From assembly GCF_008364765.1 (NCBI RefSeq), contig NZ_VTUY01000008.1, positions 218,839 to 282,838 on the forward strand: a stretch of 64,000 nt of DNA. Direction: 5' to 3'. A program made the translations under genes and the position numbers. Source of the stretch: Bacillus sp. CH30_1T (lineage in GTDB: Bacteria > Bacillota > Bacilli > Bacillales > Bacillaceae_B). The notes below the pieces were generated by a model. The model was not told where the DNA came from, searched no databases, and worked only from the letters and a program-made list of their open reading frames with translations. Positions 57,143 through 64,000 of the stretch are shown piece by piece. The first letter of the stretch is position 1; each line of letters starts with the position of its first letter.

Positions 57143-57467
57143 ATGAGTGGAGTTGAAACACCTAAACCTCCGTATTATGCAGTGATATTTGCTTTACAAC
57201 GAACTGAAGGTGACGGAGGTTAATGGGAAAATGGCAGACAAAATGGCAGAGTTAGCTGCTCAACAGGAAGGTTTCTTAGGTGTCGAAAGTGCTCGTGATG
57301 AGTGGTTGGGAATTACAGTGTCATACTGGGAATCTCTAGATGCGATAAAGAAATGGAAGAGAAATTCAGCACATCAAGTTGCCCAATGCAGAGGCAAAAC
57401 TGAATGGTATAAAAAAATTGCCCTTAGAGTTTGTAAAGTGGAGAGAGATAAGTTTTTCGAAATGTAA
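57143..57467 (+). pseudogene. Frameshifted ABM-domain (monooxygenase-like) gene
   Basis: From ATG 57143 (behind TGGGGGAAC) the frame reads MSGVETPKPPYYAVIFALQR and TEGDGG, then stops at TAA. The next frame continues NGKMADKMAELAAQQEGFLG, then VESARDEWLGITVSYWESL to the TAA at 57465-57467. Expected sequence at the junction is GGTTATGGG; one extra A (GGTTAATGGG, about 57221) breaks the frame. Full length (about 108 residues) otherwise. A single-base inactivation, or a sequencing error. Confidence 0.8.
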
Positions 57468-57486
57468 TACATATATTGGACATTTT

Positions 57487-57515
57487 CATGAATAGGGTCA
57501 TTTAATCGTATAAGA
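57487..57515 (+). repeat. Palindromic intergenic repeat, copy 15
   Basis: CATGAATAGGGTCATTTAAT followed by CGTATAAG. Degenerate copy. Confidence 0.5.
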
Positions 57516-57670
57516 GGTTTTGAACAAAACACTACATTTTTTGTTAGACCTTTGGCTTTTTTAGATGTTGAAATATCAATGATGTATAGATCCTGTAATC
57601 GACTCACTCCCCCCTTTACCATATTCCTTTTATTATGTTAATATTCAGATAATGAAAGGGGATGGAACGA

Positions 57671-58048
57671 ATGATGAAGAAATTCATGTTTGTTATGATC
57701 TTTTCCGTCGTTTTTCTTTTCGGGTTTACAGCATTTGAAAATGAAGCATCTGCAGATTTTTACGGATATTATAAATTTGCCACGGGGGACGGAAAGTGGG
57801 ATGGAAAAGTATGGGTTCGCAGTGGAGGAAACGTACGATTTGAAATACAAAACTACCAACATAACTACGTGGGCAAAGTTTCCGTACGTTTATGTAGTGC
57901 CGCAACAGGAAATTGCACGTCGTTTAAAAATATTGATGGCCCAGGAAGTGTGATGTTTTATAATATGGTGGGAGGAACATATCTCGGGGACATCATCAGT
58001 AGAGAGTCAGGTGAAGTTAAGGGAAGAGTAGGCTTTGGCACTTATTAA
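57671..58048 (+). CDS. Small secreted protein, 125 residues
   Basis: Signal peptide of about 28 residues (MMKKFMFVMIFSVVFLFGFT, ending EASA before DFYG). The mature protein of about 97 residues is strand-rich with FATGDGKWDGKVWVRSGGNV and a likely disulfide (two Cys in RLCSAATGNCTS). It resembles small beta-sandwich secreted proteins of Bacillus with unknown role. AAAGGGG at 57656 suits ATG 57671; the ATG at 57662 is too close. Confidence 0.6.
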   Translation: MMKKFMFVMIFSVVFLFGFTAFENEASADFYGYYKFATGDGKWDGKVWVRSGGNVRFEIQNYQHNYVGKVSVRLCSAATGNCTSFKNIDGPGSVMFYNMVGGTYLGDIISRESGEVKGRVGFGTY

Positions 58049-58103
58049 TAAATGAAGTAGACCAATTTAGTGGGCTTTTCCTGTCAAGATGAAAAAGTGA
58101 TAT

Positions 58104-58188
58104 CTTCAATAAACGGGCGCGAGAGCTGAAGATCAACATTCTTCAGCTTTTTCTTTATTCAAGAGTTGGACAGTTATTCTGGAGTAAG
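58104..58188 (+). repeat. Palindromic intergenic repeat, copy 16 (long form)
   Basis: TCTTCAATAAACGGGCGCGA, then AGAGCTGAAGATC...TTCAGCTTTTTCTTT hairpin with T-run, then TTATTCAAGAGTTGGACAGT with TATTCTGGAGTAAG. Two-part structure as at 52238 and 59641. Confidence 0.8.
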
Positions 58189-58209
58189 AAGTAAAGGGGG
58201 GAGACGCTG

Positions 58210-58783
58210 TGGAGCTAATATTCATTAGACACGGGCAAGGCGAACACACCTTAGATGTACCAGCAAATTTACAACTTACAGACCCTGCCTTGACTAATGA
58301 TGGTGTTTATCAAGCAAAATCACTACGAACTCAATTTCCATTATCTGAAAGTTATATAGTGGTTATAAGTCCTATTTAAAGGACTTTACAGACTGCTTGT
58401 ATTTGAAGCAAAGACATAAAGTGCAAAAAAATAGTCAGCCCTCTAGTTTCACCTAGAATGTTTCCACAGAATCTAGAATGGAAAACACTTACTTGTGATA
58501 GGATTTTAAACAAGAAAGTGATTAAAGAAGATTATCCGACATTCACTATTGATGAAGGATTGCCAGAAGAGCTTTGGTCCTCTGGAATAAATACTATACC
58601 TGAACAAGAGTTTATGTATTTGCAGAAAGTTTTCTTGAATGGTGCAGAAGCCAAAGTATTGAACGGATATATGTGGTATCAAACGATGGAACTATCACAT
58701 CATACAGGCAATTTATTGGTGGGATAAAACTAACAAGAAAAGACTTCCCAAAAGAAACTGGATGGTTTAAACAAATGTGTTAA
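58210..58783 (+). pseudogene. Broken histidine phosphatase family gene
   Basis: GTG 58210 (behind GGGGGGAGA) starts MELIFIRHGQGEHTLDVPAN, the RHG motif, and runs to YIVVISPI where a TAA interrupts; the frame continues RTLQTACI, TGA, SKDIKCKKIVSPLVSPRMFP, then PEELWSSGINTIPEQEFMYL, and reaches KDFPKETGWFKQMC and TAA 58781 after at least one frameshift. Several lesions, so inactive. A second, unrelated remnant of the same superfamily is at 8379. Confidence 0.8.
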
Positions 58784-59137
58784 TCCGCCATTATCCGGGG
58801 CGCTAATGTAAGATTAGTTTGCCGGCAGCATGACTGACATCCACCTCATGGAAAGGCTGGACGAAGGAATTTTGGAGCATAGACTCTGTGAGAATTAGGA
58901 AGGTTGACCTCCATGAGAAATGTGGAGATCCACCAGTGGTACCATACTTTTGCTAGCTAACCACTTTGATTGAGGTGGCTAGGTAGGCTAGCTTTCTTTT
59001 TCTCTTTATGCCCAAAATTACCCTTACTTTCAACATCCATCCATACTTCAAATGTCTTAGATATTTTAATCTCATAGAAATACTGAGAATAAGCGAGAAA
59101 TCAAGAGTTATCTCTTTCTTTATAGAGGGAGGTTAAC
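58784..59137. other. Spacer with repeat copy and imperfect hairpins
   Basis: Begins with a degenerate repeat copy (ATTATCCGGGGCGCTAATGT at 58791). At 58900-59000 several imperfect hairpins occur (CTCCAT with ATGTGGAG; CTAACCAC with GTGGCTAG followed by TTTCTTTTTC). It may contain a terminator or a small RNA; no gene is seen. Confidence 0.35.
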
Positions 59138-59245
59138 GTGTTAAGTAATTTATATCTATTTATTAAAATGGAGAAGGAAATTAACATTGGAGAGTGTATT
59201 TATGAAACCAATAAAAAAAAGCTTATGGATATGTCACAAGAGTAA
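59138..59245 (+). CDS. Possible 35-codon upstream ORF overlapping the NUDIX gene
   Basis: GTG 59138 is preceded by GGGAGGTTAAC, the strongest ribosome binding site nearby, and opens MLSNLYLFIKMEKEINIGEC to TAA 59243. It overlaps the start of the NUDIX gene in another frame. It could be a leader peptide that couples translation, or an accident. Confidence 0.3.
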   Translation: MLSNLYLFIKMEKEINIGECIYETNKKKLMDMSQE

Positions 59246-59625
59246 GAGATGAAAAAACACAAGTATTGGTATTTCGGCACAAAGATATCTCTGAGGCAGG
59301 TATCCAAATTCCTAAAGGTACAGTTAAAGAGGATGAAGACACGTATAACGCAGTAATTAGAGAAATTAAAGAGGAAACTGGAATCCAAAGCTTTGAAGTG
59401 AATAATTTGATATCAGAAGACTATTGGGAAAATGATGATGGTGCAATACATAATAGGTATTTTTATAAGATAATTTGTAATGAATTTGCTGATGAATGGG
59501 AACACAATCCAACAGGTGGAGGAGAAGAAAAAGGACTTAACTTTCAATTTTTTTGGATATCATCTGATGAAGAAGTTGAACTAATAAGAGGTCAAGCAGA
59601 CTATTTAAAACCAATTTTCAATTAA
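59202..59625 (+). pseudogene. NUDIX hydrolase gene with a frameshift in an A8 tract
   Basis: ATG 59202 (behind GGAGAG) gives MKPIKK, then shifts frame in a run of eight A; the next frame reads AYGYVTRVRDEKTQVLVFRH and the NUDIX box GTVKEDEDTYNAVIREIKEE then TGI, to TAA 59623. With seven A the protein would be about 140 residues and intact. The 59266-59625 part alone lacks the first strand. Either a recent inactivation, a phase-variable tract, or a sequencing error. NUDIX enzymes hydrolyse nucleoside diphosphate derivatives. Confidence 0.75.
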
Positions 59626-59640
59626 TAAGAAATTATGTAA

Positions 59641-59722
59641 CTCTTATTCCATATAAGGGGCAATAACTGAAGACCAGCTGATTGATAACTGGCTATTGAC
59701 CACCTTCAAATAATGGGTAAGG
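59641..59722 (+). repeat. Palindromic intergenic repeat, copy 17 (long form)
   Basis: CTCTTATTCCATATAAGGGG, then CAATAACTGAAGACCAGCTG...CTGGCTATTG hairpin, then CTTCAAATAATGGGTAAGG. Confidence 0.8.
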
Positions 59723-59753
59723 TTAACGGTAGAAAGAAAAAGGAGAATATTAA

Positions 59754-60551
59754 ATGAGCTTTAATTGGCAAACGTGCCCAACTGAAGTTATAAATTTTAT
59801 TTTAAGTATTCAAAAAGAAATTACAAAAATTTTAAATGATGACCTGGTTGGATTCTATATTCACGGTTCTATAGCAATGGGGGGATTTAACCCGAACATT
59901 AGCGATATTGATTTATTGGCCGCCACCAATAAGTCTATTGCAGTTGAAACTAAAAGGAAATTAGCAAAGTTCTTTTTGAATTGTTCCAATTCCCCATACC
60001 CAGTCGAAATTAGTTTTATGAATAAGGAACAATTAAAAGACTGGCAACACCCTTGTCCATTTGATTTCCATTATAGTGAGTACTGGAGAGAACGGTATGA
60101 AAATGATTTTTTTAGGGGTACATACGAATTCTTAAATGGAAATGTTAACGCTGATCCGGATTTAGCAGCACATATAACTATATTAAAAAATAGGGGGATT
60201 TGTGTGGGTGGCAAACCTATTGCTGAGGTTTTCCCTTTAGTTCCAAGGTCAGATTATATATCGTCAATAGTCGGTGACTTTAAGGATTGTTTAGATCGCA
60301 TTGAAGAGGACCCAGTTTATTGTACACTAAATTTGATTAGAGTGTTTTGGTATCTAAAAGAAGGAGTAATTTCTTCAAAGCAAGAAGCAGGTATCTGGGG
60401 TTTATTAACATTACCAAAAGAGTTGACTATCACTGTTAATAAAGTGATCGTTTGTTATACAAGTCAAAGTGATGCTTATAAATTTGAGAGTGAAGAACTA
60501 CTAATGTTAAAGAATTATATTTCGAATAATGTTCAGAAGTTATTAAGTTAA
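59754..60551 (+). CDS. AadA-like nucleotidyltransferase (DUF4111 C-terminal domain)
   Basis: Protein of 265 residues. The N-terminal nucleotidyltransferase domain has GFYIHGSIAMGGFNPNISDI and the DIDLL acidic pair (residues of about 34-58); the C-terminal helical DUF4111-like domain has CTLNLIRVFWYLKEGVISSK. This is the architecture of streptomycin/spectinomycin adenylyltransferases (AadA, ANT(9)). Resistance activity is plausible but many chromosomal relatives are untested. AAAGGAG precedes the ATG. A single gene between long repeat copies. Confidence 0.82.
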   Translation: MSFNWQTCPTEVINFILSIQKEITKILNDDLVGFYIHGSIAMGGFNPNISDIDLLAATNKSIAVETKRKLAKFFLNCSNSPYPVEISFMNKEQLKDWQHPCPFDFHYSEYWRERYENDFFRGTYEFLNGNVNADPDLAAHITILKNRGICVGGKPIAEVFPLVPRSDYISSIVGDFKDCLDRIEEDPVYCTLNLIRVFWYLKEGVISSKQEAGIWGLLTLPKELTITVNKVIVCYTSQSDAYKFESEELLMLKNYISNNVQKLLS

Positions 60552-60555
60552 CCTG

Positions 60556-60630
60556 GAAAAAACTGAAGATCAGCTTATTGATCCGGTATTGCCCTTCTTC
60601 AATTATTGGGCCATTTAATGGAACATTGGC
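60556..60630 (+). repeat. Palindromic intergenic repeat, copy 18 (long form)
   Basis: GAAAAAACTGAAGATCAGCT, then TATTGATCCGGTATTGCCCT and TTCAATTATTGGGCCATTTA with ATGGAACATTGG. Confidence 0.75.
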
Positions 60631-60733
60631 ATCCATATCAAGAAATAATAAGGAGAAACAAATATGGAAGTATATGCTAAAATGTGTATATTAGAAAAAT
60701 TTTGAGTATAAGTGCAAGGAAGGGGACAGATAG

Positions 60734-61570
60734 GTGAGTTATAATGCTAAAGTTTTCAATGTGATGATAGCCTCTCCAGGTGATGTAGCATCTGAACGAT
60801 CAATTGTACGGGATGTAATTTATGAATGGAATGCAATTCACTCCTATTCGCGTAATATTGTTTTACTTCCTGTTGGCTGGGAAACACATTCTTCTCCAGA
60901 AATGGGAACGAGTCCACAAGAAATTATTAATTATCAAGTTGCAAACAAATGCGATTTATTAATTGGTGTGTTTTGGACCCGCTTAGGAACACCGACAAAT
61001 AAATACTCAAGTGGTACAGTTGAAGAGATTGAAAAACATTTAGAATTTGAAAAGCCAGCTATGTTGTATTTTTCAAGTCAACCGGTTGCGATAGATACAG
61101 TTGACTTAGATCAGATTGCAAAATTAAAACAATTTAAGGAGTCTTGTCAAAGTAGAGGTTTATATGAGGAATATGATAGTCACTCAGACTTCAAGCAAAA
61201 GTTTTATCACCATTTACAATTAAAACTGAATGAACATCCTTTATTCCAAGATGCTAATACATTTGAAAGCGAAGTATTAGAATCAAAAACGTCGATACCA
61301 ACTTTATCTGATACTGCCAGGGTACTTCTCAAAGAAACAAGTCTAGACGAACATGGAAATATACTATTTATAAGGCATATGGGAGGTACAGATCTACAAA
61401 CAAACGGCAAGAATTTGATATCTTCTCAGGATAGACGAGAGGTTGCAAAATGGGAAGAAGCATTAGAAGAATTAGCCACCGAGGAACTAATTACTGAAAG
61501 AGGACATAAGGGTGAAATATTTGAGATTACAAACCTTGGTTACCAAATTGCAGATATGATCCAGCTTTAG
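60734..61570 (+). CDS. DUF4062 domain protein
   Basis: Protein of 278 residues. Residues 5-160 match the DUF4062 pattern: FNVMIASPGDVASERSIVRD, NIVLLPVGWETHSSPEMGTS, CDLLIGVFWTRLGTPTNKYS and EEIEKHLEFEKPAMLYFSS. DUF4062 is related to TIR-type domains and often serves as the N-terminal part of defence or signalling proteins. Residues 185-278 form a helical C-terminal region resembling a winged helix (EALEELATEELITERGHKGE, ITNLGYQIADMI). GTG 60734 follows AAGGGGACA. Flanked by repeats; no partner gene seen. Confidence 0.75.
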   Translation: MSYNAKVFNVMIASPGDVASERSIVRDVIYEWNAIHSYSRNIVLLPVGWETHSSPEMGTSPQEIINYQVANKCDLLIGVFWTRLGTPTNKYSSGTVEEIEKHLEFEKPAMLYFSSQPVAIDTVDLDQIAKLKQFKESCQSRGLYEEYDSHSDFKQKFYHHLQLKLNEHPLFQDANTFESEVLESKTSIPTLSDTARVLLKETSLDEHGNILFIRHMGGTDLQTNGKNLISSQDRREVAKWEEALEELATEELITERGHKGEIFEITNLGYQIADMIQL

Positions 61571-61701
61571 GAAGTCTACAATTTTAATGATTTGTTTTTT
61601 CTCTTTATATAACAACAATTCACAATGAATTACTCATAGATATTTTTCCACCTTCATTTCTAGGTATAGTAAATTTAGATGGGAAAATATATTCCCTATC
61701 A

Positions 61702-61733
61702 TTTATTCAACATGGCAGGTCAATTGAACAAGG
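61702..61733 (+). repeat. Palindromic intergenic repeat, copy 19
   Basis: TTTATTCAACATGGCAGGTC then AATTGAACAAGG; inverted arms TTCAA/TTGAA are preserved. Confidence 0.65.
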
Positions 61734-61735
61734 AA

Positions 61736-61762
61736 ACCCTTTAGCTTAGGGTTCTTTTTTAG
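61736..61762 (+). terminator. Terminator before the MFS gene
   Basis: AACCCT pairs with AGGGTT around TTAGCTT, followed by CTTTTTT. Confidence 0.75.
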
Positions 61763-61857
61763 TTATGAATGGTTTGTGACAAGTATTAATATTTACAGGT
61801 AATTCCCAATTTTTATAGAAAAAGTATATATTAGAATTCATTTGATGGGGTGTTAAT

Positions 61858-63099
61858 ATTAATCAACCAGGCTTCTCACAAAAAAAGAATTCATATTTAT
61901 TACTATTTGGATTAGGCATATCAACCTTAGGTGATTTTATTTATCTTGTTGCTATCAATGTTTTAGTATTAAAACTAACGGGCTCTGCTGCCGCAGTAGC
62001 TGGGTTATGGATCATAGGACCTATCGCTTCGATGTTAACGAAATTTTGGTCTGGGAGTATTATTGACCGTTTGAATATTCGACGAATAATGATTGGAACA
62101 GACATCATTCGTGCAATCTTAGTAGCAACCATTCCTTTCTTCGGCTCTATTTGGCTTATATATGTATGTCTATTCTTTTTATCTGTTTCAAAAGCTTTCT
62201 TTGAACCAGCAGCACTTACTTATATTACGAATGTTGTTCCAGAGAAAGGACGAAAACAGTTTAACTCTTTCAGGAGTTTAATTACTTCTAGTGCCTTTTT
62301 AATCGGTCCAGCTATTTCTGGGGCACTCCTACTCATTACCACTGTAAATATATCAATATGGATTAATGCCTTTTCTTTTATTGTTTCAGCTATAATGGTG
62401 TATTTATTACCAAATGTGAATACTGAAGTGGATGTAACAGTACGCAAGATTAGTTTGGAAATATTGAAAAGTGATTGGAAAGAAGTATTTAAATTTAGTC
62501 AAAGTAATCTTTTCATAGTAAAAGTGTACTTCTTAGCTCAATTTTTTATGATAGTTGCACTTGGAATGGATGCTCAAGAGGTCGTATTTACTCAAAAGGT
62601 ATTAAATTTATCTGAGACAGAATATGGACTTCTTATAAGTTTAACAGGGGTGGGTTCTATCTTAGGAGCAACTATTGTTTCGATGATAGCTAAAAAGTTG
62701 TCAATAAGAGCCCTAATATCTTCTGGTTATTTTATGGTTTCAGTGGGCTACCTGGTCTATGCTTTTTCATTTTCATTTTGGTCAGTAGCCATAGGCTTTA
62801 TGGTTTTAGGTTTTTTCAACTCATTCTCTGGCATCGGGTTTATGACTTTTTACCAGAATAATGTTCCAATTAAAATGATGGGAAGGATTTCTAGCATATA
62901 TGGTATTTTTCAAAGTTTTCTTCAGGTAATCTTCATATTATTGATTGGTTTTACAGGTGATATTATTCCAGTTAGGTACAGTATTATAGCTGCCTCTACA
63001 TTAATGCTTGTAATAAGTATTTGGCAAATAAGGTTGGTTCTTCTGCCAAGTAAATCCGAGTATTTTGCAGAAGAACCCGTACTCAAAAGCACTTCTTAA
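61858..63099 (+). CDS. MFS transporter, non-canonical start
   Basis: Transporter of about 413 residues with twelve predicted hydrophobic segments; it resembles the MFS_3/enterobactin-exporter-like group of multidrug permeases (GSAAAVAGLWIIGPIASMLT, FFEPAALTYITNVVPEKGRK, GLLISLTGVGSILGATIVSM). The frame is full length only if it starts near 61858, where the codon is ATT behind TGGGGTG; no ATG, GTG or TTG lies between the upstream stop and 61858, and the first ATG (62032) would lose helix 1. Either a rare ATT start or a mutated start codon. Probably efflux. Confidence 0.75.
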   Translation: MNQPGFSQKKNSYLLLFGLGISTLGDFIYLVAINVLVLKLTGSAAAVAGLWIIGPIASMLTKFWSGSIIDRLNIRRIMIGTDIIRAILVATIPFFGSIWLIYVCLFFLSVSKAFFEPAALTYITNVVPEKGRKQFNSFRSLITSSAFLIGPAISGALLLITTVNISIWINAFSFIVSAIMVYLLPNVNTEVDVTVRKISLEILKSDWKEVFKFSQSNLFIVKVYFLAQFFMIVALGMDAQEVVFTQKVLNLSETEYGLLISLTGVGSILGATIVSMIAKKLSIRALISSGYFMVSVGYLVYAFSFSFWSVAIGFMVLGFFNSFSGIGFMTFYQNNVPIKMMGRISSIYGIFQSFLQVIFILLIGFTGDIIPVRYSIIAASTLMLVISIWQIRLVLLPSKSEYFAEEPVLKSTS

Positions 63100-63126
63100 T
63101 ATATTCATTATTAGCAATGAAATTTT

Positions 63127-63206
63127 TAATTCAACGGGTGCAATAACTGAAGATCTGCTAATTGATCCGGCTATTGACCCGCTTCAATTATTGGGCAGCA
63201 TTCCTG
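63127..63206 (+). repeat. Palindromic intergenic repeat, copy 20 (long form)
   Basis: TAATTCAACGGGTGCAATAA, then CTGAAGATCTGCTAATTGAT with CCGGCTATTGACCCGCTTCA, then ATTATTGGGCAGC. Last copy in the window. Confidence 0.8.
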
Positions 63207-63744
63207 TTATGAAGAAACATGTTGATGTGGTCTTGCAGCTCTCCATCATCAGAAATAACTGATTCGTAAACAAGATTGCTCATCTAACTCCTTTACTTAA
63301 TATTCTGCTGCAAAAGACTAACAACAATTGTACATATTTAAATTTGGAATAGGGAAAAGTAAAAATAAGACAGAAGAGGATAATCGAAAGATAAATAGTA
63401 GGATTTTCGGAGAATGATATGTTTGCGTGAAATAGTAATAAACGCAACTAACTAATTAAATGAAGAACGCCAGGAATCCTTGTTATAGAAAGGGTATTGG
63501 CGTTTTTAATTAGTATTCTGTTACCCATAAAATTCCCATTAACGACAAAACAGAGGACATTCTAGCTGACTGCAAGCTAAGAATGTCCAACAATCCCCTT
63601 CTTCCATTAAACCAGCTAATAGTTTGTCAACATCTTTCAATAAAAACTTAAATTAACTCGTGTTATACTGAATATACGCATGCCAAATAACCTTCCACTG
63701 TCATAAGTTTGGAAGGTTTTTTCTTATTTAGCTGGAAATCTTAA
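63207..63744. other. Non-coding stretch next to the IS110-family gene
   Basis: Contains the second long non-coding repeat (63455-63592) and a hairpin with T-run at about 63690-63724 (AACCTTCC with GGAAGGTT). No gene. Part of it may be the non-coding end of the insertion element. Confidence 0.45.
63455..63592 (+). repeat. Long non-coding repeat, copy b
   Basis: AATTAAATGAAGAACGCCAG...GGCGTTTTTAATTAG terminator, then CCATTAACGACAAAACAGAG and AGCTGACTGCAAGCTAAG. Same order as 49150-49275. Confidence 0.5.
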
Positions 63745-64000
63745 TTAGGCTATATCTTGGAAAGTGGTTCTGTTTTTTAATATGGCATAGATCCAATGTA
63801 AGAGCTTATTTACGCAAGCAATGACGGCGACTTTATAAAGTTTGCCTTCCTCACGCTTCTTATCGTAAAACGCTCTCAATCTCTTGTTTCTAGGGATGAT
63901 TTCATCTGTTGTTTTTTGTTTGCGACAGTCACGAATACCAGAACGAACAGCCATATATAAGGCATGCCTTAATCTACTTGAACCACGTTTTGTAATTCGA
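63745..64000 (-). mobile_element. IS110-family transposase gene, C-terminal part (runs off the window)
   Basis: The minus-strand frame is open to the window edge: KRGSSRLRHALYMAVRSGIR, the typical IS110/IS116/IS902 C-terminal domain segment, then IPRNKRLRAFYDKKREEGK and VAVIACVNKLLHWIYAILKN to the stop at 63745. ATG 63952-63954 is internal, not the start. IS110 elements use a DEDD transposase and, in studied members, a bridge RNA from a non-coding end. This end borders the accessory tract. Confidence 0.9.

Noticed and set aside
58851..59000. A riboswitch upstream of the NUDIX gene
   Set aside because: Only imperfect hairpins are visible and no conserved aptamer core known to me is present; left as an unassigned spacer.
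45507..63206. Calling the repeats integron attC sites
   Set aside because: The arms do not clearly match the RYYYAAC/GTTRRRY core sites and no tyrosine integrase gene is in the window; only a cassette-like organisation is claimed.
1..64000. tRNA or rRNA genes
   Set aside because: I saw no cloverleaf with the GGTTCGAATCC-type T-arm and no rRNA sequence in the intergenic regions.

Overview
The window looks like chromosome of a Gram-positive, moderately AT-rich member of the Bacillaceae. Evidence is strong AAGGAGG-type ribosome binding sites, frequent TTG and GTG starts, B. subtilis-type gene content (rbsRKDACB, ald, hxlRAB, and ytkL, ytoI, ytpI, nrnA in one block), catabolite-control (cre) sites and intrinsic terminators. 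It is not B. subtilis itself; the exact species cannot be fixed from this sequence.

Layout. 1-6055: complete ribose operon rbsRKDACB behind a cre site and a perfect 18-bp operator. 6.1-9.7 kb: orphan genes and decaying fragments, ending in a 5'-truncated NCS1 permease. 10.1-28.2 kb: an AT-rich sugar island. It holds a three-component sugar sensor, a ChvE/MmsAB-type sugar ABC transporter, araD, araA, an FGGY kinase, a ROK repressor, galKET on the minus strand and a decayed aldose epimerase. An intact copy of the same permease closes the island at 28.4-29.7 kb, so the island lies between two direct copies of one gene. 29.9-38.96 kb: mostly core genes (ald, hxlAB with hxlR, ytkL, ytoI, ytpI, nrnA), interrupted by a secreted protein gene with a 49-codon membrane-protein gene just downstream, and by two kinds of intergenic repeat.

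39.3-45.2 kb: a four-gene thiazole/oxazole-modified peptide (TOMM) cluster of the heterocycloanthracin/sonorensin type. It encodes an 83-residue precursor with ten cysteines at exact three-residue spacing, an Ocin-ThiF-like leader-binding protein, a YcaO cyclodehydratase ending in PxPxP, and a two-domain SagB-type dehydrogenase. No exporter, protease or immunity gene is recognisable beside it.

45.5-63.2 kb: an accessory tract of mostly single, plus-strand genes (monooxygenase-like, methyltransferase, GNAT, NUDIX, AadA-like nucleotidyltransferase, DUF4062, MFS) and many pseudogenes. They are separated by about twenty copies of one imperfect palindromic intergenic repeat that I did not find in the first 45 kb. 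This looks like a gene-cassette-like array without a visible integrase and is, with the TOMM cluster, the most interesting content. The window ends inside an IS110-family transposase gene on the minus strand.

How the parts work together: the ribose, arabinose and galactose blocks supply pentose and galactose uptake and entry into the pentose phosphate and Leloir pathways, with signs of carbon catabolite control. hxlAB provides formaldehyde fixation. The TOMM genes make a ribosomal peptide with azole rings. The repeat-separated tract carries niche functions such as possible drug modification, efflux and a possible defence protein. All function calls come from reading sequence by eye; no database search was run.
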